DNA from: an uncultured Collinsella sp.
GTDB lineage: Bacteria > Actinomycetota > Coriobacteriia > Coriobacteriales > Coriobacteriaceae
Length of the DNA stretch: 6,066 nt
Direction of reading: 5' to 3'
Assembly: GCA_900555225.1 (NCBI GenBank)
Contig: USKL01000099.1
Span: 1 to 6,066, forward strand
Of the stretch, positions 1 through 6,066 are shown piece by piece. The translations under genes were made by a program, and so were the position numbers. Below the pieces are notes generated by a model, which searched no databases, had not been told where the DNA came from, and saw nothing but the letters and a program-made list of their open reading frames with translations. Position 1 is the stretch's first letter. Each line of letters starts with the position of its first letter.

Positions 1-13
1 CGCTCCGCAGTGC

Positions 14-60
14 GAGGCCCGCCTTTCCGTTGCTCCGCAGGAGCAGGAAAGACGGGCCTC
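14..60 (-). repeat. Long GC-rich stem-loop downstream of the DtxR-family gene
   Basis: Positions 14-28 pair with 46-60 and positions 31-36 pair with 40-45. The loop is three bases (37-39) and two bases (29-30) are bulged on one side. The only mismatch (22/52) is C-A on the plus strand but becomes a G-U pair in minus-strand RNA, so the structure fits a minus-strand transcript best. It lies about 120 bases past the stop of the regulator gene and could end or stabilise its message. However, neither side has an immediate T run, so it is not a canonical intrinsic terminator. A 9-base direct repeat, GCTCCGCAG, occurs at 2-10 and again at 32-40 inside the hairpin tip. Confidence 0.6.
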
Positions 61-110
61 ATGCGCGAGGACGTTTTCAAAACCAAGCCCGGTCCCGGCC
101 TGCGATGACG

Positions 111-144
111 TTGCTGGCGGTTCTTGGGCATCGCTTGCTGGCGG
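111..144. repeat. Short direct repeat in the gene-free left margin
   Basis: TTGCTGGCGG occurs at 111-120 and 135-144, 24 bases apart. The sequence that follows each copy is also loosely similar (TTCTTG and GGTTCCTTG). This is the only pattern I see between the hairpin at 14-60 and the stop of the regulator at 179. The stretch 61-178 has no convincing gene or RNA. The repeat may be chance in GC-rich sequence. Confidence 0.3.
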
Positions 145-178
145 GGTTCCTTGTCTGAGTTGAACTTAGTTGGCGGGG

Positions 179-556
179 CTACTGGTCCCGGTCGCTGTCC
201 CGGCCCAACATCGCCCTTAGCTTCTCAAAGCTCTCCTCGCTCAGGCAGTGCTCCATGTGGCAGCCCTCTTGCGACGCGACCTCAGCCGAAACACCCGCAT
301 CCTCCAGCAGCCCCACGAAAAAGCAGTGACGCTCCCACATTTGGCGAGCGACCTCCAGACCACGCTCCGTCAGATGAACGTCGCGCTTGCCCATTTCGAC
401 ATAGCCGTTGCTTTCCAGCGTCGCCATGGCCTTGGAAACGCTCGCCTTGGTTACGCCGAGGTACTCCGCAACGTCGATCGAGCGCACGATGCCCTGGCGT
501 TCCGACAGAACGTAGATCGATTCGAGATAGTCTTCTCCGGATTCACGTAGGGCCAT
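179..556 (-). CDS. DtxR/MntR-family metal-dependent transcriptional repressor
   Basis: The 125-residue protein is a winged-helix repressor that binds operator DNA when loaded with Fe(II) or Mn(II). The N-terminal domain carries the family opening DYLESIY (9-15) and a helix-turn-helix at about 25-55 (VAEYLGV, SVSKAM, NGYVE). The metal and dimer domain follows (LTERG at 62-66, RH at 76-77, C99-x-x-E102-H103, LS at 105-106). By alignment from memory with Bacillus MntR, D9, E12, H77, E102 and H103 match its ligands. C99 sits where MntR has Glu and DtxR has Cys. The protein lacks the SH3-like third domain of DtxR/IdeR and is slightly shorter than MntR. The start chosen is the ATG at 556: it has GAAAGG six bases upstream and the family N-terminus begins right there. 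An upstream in-frame ATG (709) would run through the operator repeats and terminator and is rejected. The regulated genes are not visible. Family is certain; the metal is not. Confidence 0.9.
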   Translation of the reverse strand: MALRESGEDYLESIYVLSERQGIVRSIDVAEYLGVTKASVSKAMATLESNGYVEMGKRDVHLTERGLEVARQMWERHCFFVGLLEDAGVSAEVASQEGCHMEHCLSEESFEKLRAMLGRDSDRDQ

Positions 557-562
557 GGGCCG

Positions 563-568
563 CCTTTC
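563..568 (-). promoter_or_regulatory. Ribosome binding site of the DtxR-family gene
   Basis: On the minus strand GAAAGG precedes the ATG at 556 by six bases. It supports this start over the in-frame ATG 51 codons upstream, which would translate the leader repeats. Confidence 0.65.
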
Positions 569-581
569 GCGATGATTGCTA

Positions 582-663
582 GTTAGCCTTTGGATACTTT
601 CCACGGCTAACTTTACCGCAAAAGTTGCCCATGTCTTACTACTTTGCCTAAAAGTTAGCCGTG
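582..663 (-). promoter_or_regulatory. Probable operator cluster of the DtxR-family regulator
   Basis: CACGGCTAACTTT at 602-614 and its exact reverse complement at 651-663 form a perfect 13-bp inverted repeat around a 36-bp spacer. A third GTTAGCC lies at 582-588, and a near copy, AAAGTTGCCC, at 621-630 is exactly 30 bases before AAAGTTAGCC at 651-660, so on the same DNA face. GTTAGCC equals half of the known DtxR consensus core (GTTAGCCTAAC), although no full palindromic box is present. The cluster lies 26-107 bases upstream of the regulator's start codon, between it and the preceding terminator. This suggests negative autoregulation. No convincing -10/-35 pair could be fixed; the promoter presumably lies among the repeats. 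The repeats are seen directly; their role is inferred. Confidence 0.6.
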
Positions 664-684
664 TTTCACAAAACGTGCGGGACG

Positions 685-721
685 AAAACAAAATGGGGAC
701 GCCCCGCAAGGAGTGTCCCCA
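685..721 (-). terminator. Intrinsic terminator of the ABC-F/HAD unit
   Basis: On the minus strand TGGGGAC (721-715) pairs with GTCCCCA (700-694). Inside, after one mismatch, four more pairs form around a TTGC loop. The stem is followed at once by TTTTGTTTT (693-685). The hairpin begins 22 bases after the stop codon of the HAD phosphatase gene, in the correct orientation. It separates this unit from the downstream regulator gene, which therefore needs its own promoter. Confidence 0.85.
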
Positions 722-734
722 GGTGCCAGGTGCC
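721..734. repeat. Tandem heptamer AGGTGCC x2
   Basis: AGGTGCC is repeated head to tail at 721-727 and 728-734, between the HAD stop codon and the terminator hairpin. Read on the minus strand the stretch is GGCACCTGGCACCT followed by GGGGACA. This resembles the GGGGACAGGCGCC core of the element at 3438-3472, in altered order, so it may be a degenerate member of the same intergenic repeat family. Confidence 0.4.
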
Positions 735-743
735 GGCCCGCAG

Positions 744-1514
744 TTACATCAATCCAAAGTGCTTCGCGGCGTTGTAGATGCCGTCGTCGTCCACGGCTGT
801 CGTCACATAGGTCGCTGCAGCTTTCACCGTGTCCTGCGCGTTGCCCATGGCCACACTTGTGCCCACGGCGGCAAACATCGACAGGTCGTTCTCGCCGTCG
901 CCAAAGGCAATCGCCTCGCTCGCGTCGATACCAAGCCGCTCGAGCGTCGCCGCCACGCCCAGGTCCTTGCCGCCGTTAGCGGGAATAATGTCGCAGAACA
1001 GGTCGCACCAGCGCGTGGTGAGCGAATGCGACACGGCGTCGGTCACGATATGTTCGTCGGCCGGGTCCACAAAGGCGCAGAACTGGTAGACCGGTGCGTC
1101 AAAGGCGTGCTCAAACGGCTCCTCGTGGTAGACGATTCCCGCGTTGCTGCCAGCCGTCACCACGCGCTCGGACAGGCGGTTCACAAACGAGTTCTCGCCC
1201 TGCATGCACAGCGAGTCGTAGCGCCCCTGCGCCACCTGGTCCACAATCACCGCGACGTCGTCCGGATCGATCGGGCAGCTGCGGTAAACCCCCTCGGCAT
1301 CAAAGCAGTGCTGGCCCGAAAGCGTAATGTACGCATCCCAGCCCAGGTCGAACAGCCAGTCCGGCATCTGGTAGGTCGGACGGCCCGTGGCGATCACGCA
1401 CGCAATCCCCTGCTCGCGAAAGCTGTCGAGCACCTGCTGCGCCGACGCCGGAATCCGGTGGGTCTTAAAGCTCAGCAGCGTACCGTCGATATCGAAAAAC
1501 GCGGCTTTGATCAT
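744..1514 (-). CDS. Cof-type HAD-superfamily phosphatase (HAD-IIB)
   Basis: The 256-residue soluble protein is a predicted phosphohydrolase that works through an aspartyl-phosphate intermediate. All four HAD motifs are present: motif I FDIDGT with nucleophile D8 and acid/base D10; motif II ATGRP with T43; motif III Lys K183 in NGGKDLG; motif IV GDGENDLSMF with Mg-binding D206 and D210. The long insert between motifs II and III (about 75-180) is the C2-type cap that contacts the substrate. Length and the closing AMGNA...VTTAVDDDGI region are typical of Cof/YidA-like enzymes, which act on sugar phosphates, nucleotides or cofactors. The substrate cannot be read from sequence. The start is ATG at 1514, six bases after the stop of the ABC-F gene, with GAGGAG in that gene's last two codons. 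The two are therefore probably co-transcribed and translationally coupled. A strong terminator follows. Confidence 0.93.
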   Translation of the reverse strand: MIKAAFFDIDGTLLSFKTHRIPASAQQVLDSFREQGIACVIATGRPTYQMPDWLFDLGWDAYITLSGQHCFDAEGVYRSCPIDPDDVAVIVDQVAQGRYDSLCMQGENSFVNRLSERVVTAGSNAGIVYHEEPFEHAFDAPVYQFCAFVDPADEHIVTDAVSHSLTTRWCDLFCDIIPANGGKDLGVAATLERLGIDASEAIAFGDGENDLSMFAAVGTSVAMGNAQDTVKAAATYVTTAVDDDGIYNAAKHFGLM

Positions 1515-1520
1515 TCTCGC

Positions 1521-3377
1521 TTACTCCTCGCCCTCGAGCTTTTCGCTCGCCTCGAGCCACGCCATCTCCAGCTCGTCCATGGCGGCGTGAGCCTCGTCGA
1601 TCTTTGCCTGCTCGCCGAGCGCCGTGTAGTTGGTGGGATCGACCTGGGCCATCGCGGCCTCGGCCTCCTCAACGCGAGCGCGCTGCGTCTCCATCTTGCG
1701 CTCGAGCGAGCTCACCTCGCGGCGGAGCCTCTGACGTTCGGCGTTGGAAAGGCCATTGGGCTGACCGCTTGCCTTAGGCTTTTCGGCCGCAGCTGCCGCG
1801 GCACCGGTGTCAAACGTGCCGGTCTTGGCGCTCGGCGCGCCCACGGGCTCGCCTTCGGCGGTAGCGTTGCACAGGCGCAGGTACTGGTCCACGCCACCGG
1901 GCATATGCGTCAGGTGGCCGTCGAGCAGCGCCCACTGCTGGTCGGTCACGCGCTCCATCAAGAAGCGGTCGTGCGTCACCAGAATCAGCGTGCCGGGCCA
2001 GCCGTCGAGCAGGTCCTCGACAATCGCGAGCATGTCGGTATCCAAGTCGTTGCCAGGCTCGTCCAGGATGAGCACGTTGGGCTCGTTCAGAATCGTCAGC
2101 AGCAGCGACAGGCGACGGCGCTGGCCGCCCGAAAGATCGCCGATGCGGCTCCAAAGCTGCTGCGTCGTAAATCCCAGGCGCTCGCAGAGCTTCTCGGGCG
2201 AAGTCTCCTTGCCGTCGATGACGTAGTACTTCTTATAGTTGCTGAGCACCTCGCGAATCGTGTCGCCCATGTAGGGCTCGAGCTCCTCGAGCTGCTGCGA
2301 CAGCACGCCAAAGCGCACTGTCTGGCCGATCTTTACACGGCCGCGCGTGGGTTCAATCTTGCCCTGGATCACGTCGAGCAAGGTCGATTTGCCGGCGCCA
2401 TTCTCACCCAAAAGACCATAGCGGTCGCCCGCACCAATGAGCCAGGTCACATCGGAGAGCACCTGCTTGGGCGCGCCATCGGTATCCGCATAGCCAGCGT
2501 CCACGTCGACCACATCGATAACCTGCTTGCCCAGGCGGCTCACGGCTAGGCGCTTGAGCTCCAGCTCGTCACGCACGGGAGGCACGTCGGCGATGAGCTC
2601 GCGGGCGGCATCCACGCGAAACTTGGGCTTGGTGGAGCGCGCCTGGGCACCGCGGCTCAGCCACGCGAGCTCCTTGCGCGCCATGTTGCGACGACGCTCC
2701 TCGGTGACGGCGGCCATGCGGTCGCGCTCCACGCGCTGCAGGATATATGCGGAGTAACCGCCCTCGAAGGGATCGACTTGGCCGTCGTGGACCTCCCACA
2801 TACTGGTGCAGACCTCGTCCAAGAACCAGCGGTCGTGCGTGACCACGAGCATCGCGCCCTGGCCGCGCTGCCAGCGGGCCTTTAAGTGACGCGCGAGCCA
2901 GTTGATGGTGCGCATGTCCAGGTGGTTGGTGGGCTCGTCGAGCATGAGCACGTCGTAGTCGCCGATCAGCAGGCGCGCGAGGTCCACGCGACGGCGCTGG
3001 CCGCCCGAAAGCTCGCCAACCGTGCCCTCCCAGGGCACATCGCTAATAAGACCGGCGAGAATCTGGCGCGTGCGGGGGCTCGACGCCCACTCGTACTCAG
3101 GCGTGTCGCCCACAACGGCATGATGCACGGTATCAGTATCGACCAGGTTGTCCTTTTGGCCGAGCAGACCGATCGTCGTGCCGCGGCGGTGCGTCACGCG
3201 TCCGTCGTCGGGCTCCAGCGTGCCAGCGAGCACGCTCAGCAGCGTCGACTTGCCGTCGCCGTTTTTACCGACAATACCAATGCGGTCGCCCTCGCCCACG
3301 CCGAGCGTCACGCTATCGAAAATATGCTTGGTGGGAAACTCTAGGCTGACGGAATCGCATCCCAAAAGAATCGCCAT
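1521..3377 (-). CDS. ABC-F family ATPase, Uup-like (ribosome-associated)
   Basis: The 618-residue protein has two fused ABC ATPase domains and no membrane segment, as in ABC-F proteins that act on the ribosome rather than in transport. Domain 1 has Walker A GKNGDGKST (37-45), signature LSGGQ (123-127), Walker B LMLDEPTNHLD (144-154) and switch His181. The inter-domain linker (about 215-285) is charged and contains ELAWLSRGAQAR and TKPKFR, the Uup-type pattern. Domain 2 has Walker A GENGAGKST (324-332), LSGGQ (415-419), Walker B LILDEPGNDLD (436-446) and His469. An Ala/Gly-rich spacer (about 505-540) leads to a C-terminal coiled coil (about 545-618), as in Uup. Domain 2 reads DEPGNDLD where DEPTNDLD/DEPTNHLD is usual. 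The start is ATG 3377, eight bases after AAGGAG. The 64 in-frame upstream codons cross a repeat and a terminator and are rejected. A resistance-type ABC-F is less likely given the Uup features. Confidence 0.92.
   Translation of the reverse strand: MAILLGCDSVSLEFPTKHIFDSVTLGVGEGDRIGIVGKNGDGKSTLLSVLAGTLEPDDGRVTHRRGTTIGLLGQKDNLVDTDTVHHAVVGDTPEYEWASSPRTRQILAGLISDVPWEGTVGELSGGQRRRVDLARLLIGDYDVLMLDEPTNHLDMRTINWLARHLKARWQRGQGAMLVVTHDRWFLDEVCTSMWEVHDGQVDPFEGGYSAYILQRVERDRMAAVTEERRRNMARKELAWLSRGAQARSTKPKFRVDAARELIADVPPVRDELELKRLAVSRLGKQVIDVVDVDAGYADTDGAPKQVLSDVTWLIGAGDRYGLLGENGAGKSTLLDVIQGKIEPTRGRVKIGQTVRFGVLSQQLEELEPYMGDTIREVLSNYKKYYVIDGKETSPEKLCERLGFTTQQLWSRIGDLSGGQRRRLSLLLTILNEPNVLILDEPGNDLDTDMLAIVEDLLDGWPGTLILVTHDRFLMERVTDQQWALLDGHLTHMPGGVDQYLRLCNATAEGEPVGAPSAKTGTFDTGAAAAAAEKPKASGQPNGLSNAERQRLRREVSSLERKMETQRARVEEAEAAMAQVDPTNYTALGEQAKIDEAHAAMDELEMAWLEASEKLEGEE
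1524..1529 (-). promoter_or_regulatory. Shine-Dalgarno of the HAD gene inside the ABC-F 3' end
   Basis: GAGGAG forms the last two Glu codons of the ABC-F gene and lies nine bases before the ATG of the HAD phosphatase gene. The ABC-F stop codon TAA sits in the spacer. This arrangement implies translational coupling. Confidence 0.6.
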
Positions 3378-3385
3378 ATGCCCTG

Positions 3386-3391
3386 CTCCTT
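3386..3391 (-). promoter_or_regulatory. Ribosome binding site of the ABC-F gene
   Basis: On the minus strand AAGGAG lies eight bases before the ATG at 3377. It fixes the ABC-F start at the MAILLG N-terminus and excludes the longer reading frame. Confidence 0.8.
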
Positions 3392-3412
3392 CGTAGAAAT
3401 TCAACGTTGTCC

Positions 3413-3418
3413 ATGATA
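3413..3418 (-). promoter_or_regulatory. Candidate -10 box for the ABC-F/HAD unit
   Basis: TATCAT on the minus strand matches five of six bases of the sigma70-type -10 consensus. It would give a leader of roughly 25-30 bases. The hexamer 17 bases upstream (TGGTTT, at the edge of the REP-like element) is a poor -35. A promoter is needed somewhere here because a terminator lies upstream, but this exact box is tentative. Confidence 0.35.
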
Positions 3419-3437
3419 GCAGCGAGCCCCACCCCAA

Positions 3438-3472
3438 ACCACCACGAAGGCGCCTGTCCCCTTTGTGGTGGT
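3438..3472. repeat. REP-like palindromic element with GGGGACAGGCGCC core
   Basis: Positions 3438-3450 pair with 3460-3472 in a 13-bp stem with a single G-T pair (3446/3464) and a nine-base loop, CGCCTGTCC. The outer arms are ACCACCAC and GTGGTGGT. On the minus strand the core reads AAAGGGGACAGGCGCCTTCG. I recall stem-loops with GGGGACAGGCACC cores flanked by CCACCAC arms as dispersed intergenic repeats in many bacteria; this needs a genome search to confirm. The stem pairs better as plus-strand RNA, since the G-T becomes a C-A mismatch on the minus strand, and no T run follows. It is therefore unlikely to be a simple terminator for the pst operon. Confidence 0.6.
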
Positions 3473-3489
3473 CGTTTCGGTCGCAGAGC

Positions 3490-3525
3490 AAAAGGCGGGC
3501 CATCTCCCGCAAGAGATGACCCGCC
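3490..3525 (-). terminator. Intrinsic terminator after pstB
   Basis: Positions 3513-3525 pair with 3494-3506 in a 13-bp stem around a six-base loop (3507-3512). The one imperfect pair (3500/3519) is G-U in minus-strand RNA and a C-A mismatch on the plus strand. A short TTTT (3493-3490) follows on the minus strand. The hairpin lies 56 bases after the pstB stop codon and closes the pst operon. The T run is short, so termination may be partial. Confidence 0.7.
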
Positions 3526-3581
3526 TCTCCAATCAGTCCTGCGGCAACCGTGGCCGCTGCAGGCCTCAAGCATGTCCCGGA

Positions 3582-4450
<869 letters not shown>

Positions 4451-4454
<4 letters not shown>

Positions 4455-5377
4455 TCGGCCGTCATCTTCCTTGCCAGTTGCTTGCCCACAATGCGGGCGA
4501 TTACGTTAAACAGCAGCACGCAAATCATCAGCAGTGCAGCGGTGCCCCAGACGATCTGCTGGGCCTCGGGGCTGCCCTCGCCATAGATCTTGTAGATGTG
4601 CACGGCGAGCGACTCGCCGGGACGGAACACGTTCCAAGCGCAGGTGGGGCTCGACAGGTTAAAGCTCAAGAAGTTCAGGCGAACCGGCGAGCTCATACCC
4701 GAGGTAAAAAGCAGTGCTGCGGCCTCGCCAAACACGCGACCGGCCGAAAGCACGATGCCCGTCACGATGGCAGGCATGGCCTCGGGGATCAGGATGTGCA
4801 GCGTGGCCTCCCAGCGAGTGAGGCCCATGGCCAGGCACGCATCGCGCTGGGCCTGCGGCACGTCCTCGAGCGCCTGCTGGATCACGCGCACCAGGATGGG
4901 GATGTTGAACATGGTGAGCGCGACGGCGCCGGAGATGATGGAGTACTTCCAGCCCAGCTGCACCGAGAACACCAGAAAACCGAACATGCCGACGACGATG
5001 GAAGGCAGCGAGGACAACGTCTCGATGGCGGTGGAGGCGATGTCGCGGATGGGTCCGTCCGGCGCGTACTCAACCAAAAAGACCGCTCCGCCCAGGCTGA
5101 TGGGCACCGAGATGATCAGGGTGATCAGCAGCAGGTAGAACGAGTCGAACAGCTGGTAGAGCACGCCGCCCTGCGTTCCGTTGGCGCGCGACGGCTCCGT
5201 GAGAAAGCCCGGCTGGAACAGCGTCGAGATGCCCTCGAACAGGATATAGGCCACCATGGAGACGACGATGAGCATGACGATGGCGACGATTGCCGTCAAC
5301 ACGCCCGTGGCGAAGCGGTCCTGCTTTTGGACACGCCCGAGCCTCGCCTCGTCGATGTGGATACGCGTGCTAGCCAC
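4451..5377 (-). CDS. pstA: Phosphate ABC transporter permease PstA
   Basis: The 308-residue inner-membrane permease pairs with PstC to form the phosphate channel. Hydrophobic segments are visible at about 24-48, 79-102, 124-141, 146-166, 198-214 and 276-297, the six-helix pattern of PstA. The cytoplasmic EAA loop that docks on PstB lies at about 175-200 (ACLAMGLTRWEATLHILIP, with G185 and P198). It is followed by the family motif AGRVFGEAAALLFT (about 212-225). ETLSSLPSIVVG (119-130) is also characteristic. The start is GTG at 5377-5375, eight bases inside the end of pstC; GAAGG and AAGGGGG stand just upstream. The next Met codons fall within the first membrane helix, so the GTG start is preferred. 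Both ends overlap neighbouring pst genes, so expression is coupled along the operon. Confidence 0.96.
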
Positions 5378-6066
5378 GAGCCTTCGCCCCCTTGCGGCCG
5401 ATAAGGTGGATGATCAGGATGAAGATGAGACTCATGCCCATCAGCAGCAGGCCGAGCGCCCACAGAACATCGTCTTGGGCCGAGCCCTCGGCATAGACCG
5501 CCATGGACGTGGTGAGCGTGGTGGTGATGGTGGACGCCGGCGACAGCAGCGACGTCGGCATGGCCTCGATGCCGCCGATGACCATGCGCACGGCGAGCGT
5601 CTCGCCAAAGGCGCGGGTCATGCCCAAGATAACCGCGGTCATGAGCGACGGCATGGCGGACTTGAGCACCACGTGCCAGATGGTCTGCCAGCGGGTGTAG
5701 CCCAGCGCGAGCGAGCCCTGGCGGTAGCCGTCGGGCACGGCGCGCAGGCCATCGACCGAAAGCGTGGTCATCGTCGGCAGAATCATGACCGCCAGCACGA
5801 TGGCGCCGGGCAAGATGCCCAGGCCCGTGCTCACGTGGAAAACGCTCTTCATAAGACCGACGACCACGTGAAAACCGATCAGGCCAAAGACGACCGAGGG
5901 GATGCCGGTCAAAAGCTCAATGAGCGGCTGAAAGATCTTAGAGCCAAACTTAGGGCTAATCTCGACCGCAAAGATGGCAGAGCCGATGGCGATGGGCAGC
6001 GCGATGAGCGTGGAGAGTACCATGACCGCAAACGAGGTGACGATCAGGGGCAGGGCGCCGGTGTAG
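5370..6066 (-). CDS. pstC: Phosphate ABC transporter permease PstC (5' end beyond window)
   Basis: The C-terminal 231 residues of the second channel subunit are visible. The frame stays open to the window edge: 14 further codons (YTGALPLIVTSFAV) precede the first internal Met at 6023. PstC is usually about 300 residues, so the N-terminal cytoplasmic tail and first helix are missing. Visible features are LPIAIGSAIFAVEIS, the GIPSVVFGLIGF segment shared with PstA's LPSIVVGMFGF, the EAA loop DGYRQGSLALGYTRW, and MTRAFGETLAVRMVIGG. A final membrane helix is followed by a basic cytoplasmic tail (GRKGAKARG). The gene is intact as far as seen. The phosphate-binding protein gene pstS and the operon promoter, with any PhoB/PhoP box, would lie to the right of the window. 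Confidence 0.96.
   Translation of the reverse strand, partial: YTGALPLIVTSFAVMVLSTLIALPIAIGSAIFAVEISPKFGSKIFQPLIELLTGIPSVVFGLIGFHVVVGLMKSVFHVSTGLGILPGAIVLAVMILPTMTTLSVDGLRAVPDGYRQGSLALGYTRWQTIWHVVLKSAMPSLMTAVILGMTRAFGETLAVRMVIGGIEAMPTSLLSPASTITTTLTTSMAVYAEGSAQDDVLWALGLLLMGMSLIFILIIHLIGRKGAKARG

Noticed and set aside
1..131. Minus-strand frame beginning at 131 (MPKNRQQRHRRPG...), open to the window edge
   Set aside because: It has no ribosome binding site at a proper distance, basic low-complexity composition, and runs through the hairpin at 14-60. Nothing supports it as a gene.
557..709. 51-codon N-terminal extension of the DtxR-family gene
   Set aside because: It would translate through the terminator loop and operator-like repeats and has no family similarity, whereas the ATG at 556 has a good Shine-Dalgarno at the family N-terminus.
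576..2549. 657-codon open frame on the plus strand
   Set aside because: It lies antisense to the HAD and ABC-F genes, has a His/Arg/Leu/Val-biased composition with no recognisable domain, and starts inside the regulator's leader. It is a by-product of GC-rich codon bias on the opposite strand.
3313..3414. Short leader ORF (MDNVEFLRRS...) overlapping the ABC-F start, considered as an attenuator peptide as in antibiotic-resistance ABC-F genes
   Set aside because: There is no Shine-Dalgarno, its ATG overlaps the candidate -10 box, and it runs out of frame into the ABC-F gene. No attenuator hairpins are visible around it.
3538..3563. Imperfect hairpin just after the pstB stop codon
   Set aside because: It has only five pairs plus three more across a three-base bulge, and no T run. 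The hairpin at 3494-3525 is a far better terminator.
3378..3569. 64-codon N-terminal extension of the ABC-F gene
   Set aside because: It crosses the pst terminator, the REP-like hairpin and a likely promoter; AAGGAG before the ATG at 3377 gives the expected N-terminus.

Overview
The window is GC-rich (clearly above 50%, strongly GC-biased third positions). It reads as an ordinary chromosomal segment of a high-GC Gram-positive bacterium. The actinobacterial-looking Uup-like ABC-F protein (linker with LAWLSRGAQAR and TKPKFR), the DtxR-family regulator and the compact pst operon suit Coriobacteriia (Collinsella-like). That placement is an impression from protein style, not a computed assignment. 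Every gene I can support lies on the minus strand, so genes are transcribed from high to low coordinates.

Right part (3582-6066): the phosphate ABC transporter genes pstC (5' end cut off by the window edge), pstA and pstB. They overlap by 8 and 4 bases and so form a translationally coupled operon. PstC and PstA form the membrane channel and PstB is the ATPase. The periplasmic/lipoprotein binding protein PstS is not in the window; it would be expected upstream of pstC. The operon ends after pstB at a GC-rich hairpin with a short T run, and no phoU follows.

Middle (1521-3472): a palindromic REP-like element carrying the GGGGACAGGCGCC core, a candidate promoter, then an Uup-like ABC-F ATPase. 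Six bases further on is a Cof-type HAD phosphatase whose Shine-Dalgarno lies in the last codons of the ABC-F gene. This two-gene unit ends at a strong intrinsic terminator (685-721).

Left part (1-684): a 125-residue DtxR/MntR-family metal-responsive repressor with its own leader. The leader contains a perfect 13-bp inverted repeat (602-614 / 651-663) and further copies of the GTTAGCC core, which resembles half of the DtxR consensus operator; autoregulation is likely. Its metal-site residues mix MntR-type (Asp9, Glu12) and DtxR-type (Cys99) ligands. Downstream is a gene-free 178 bases ending in a long hairpin at 14-60. No mobile element, CRISPR array, tRNA or rRNA was seen. I found no convincing new multi-gene system. 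The most interesting items are the regulator's mixed metal site and its operator cluster.
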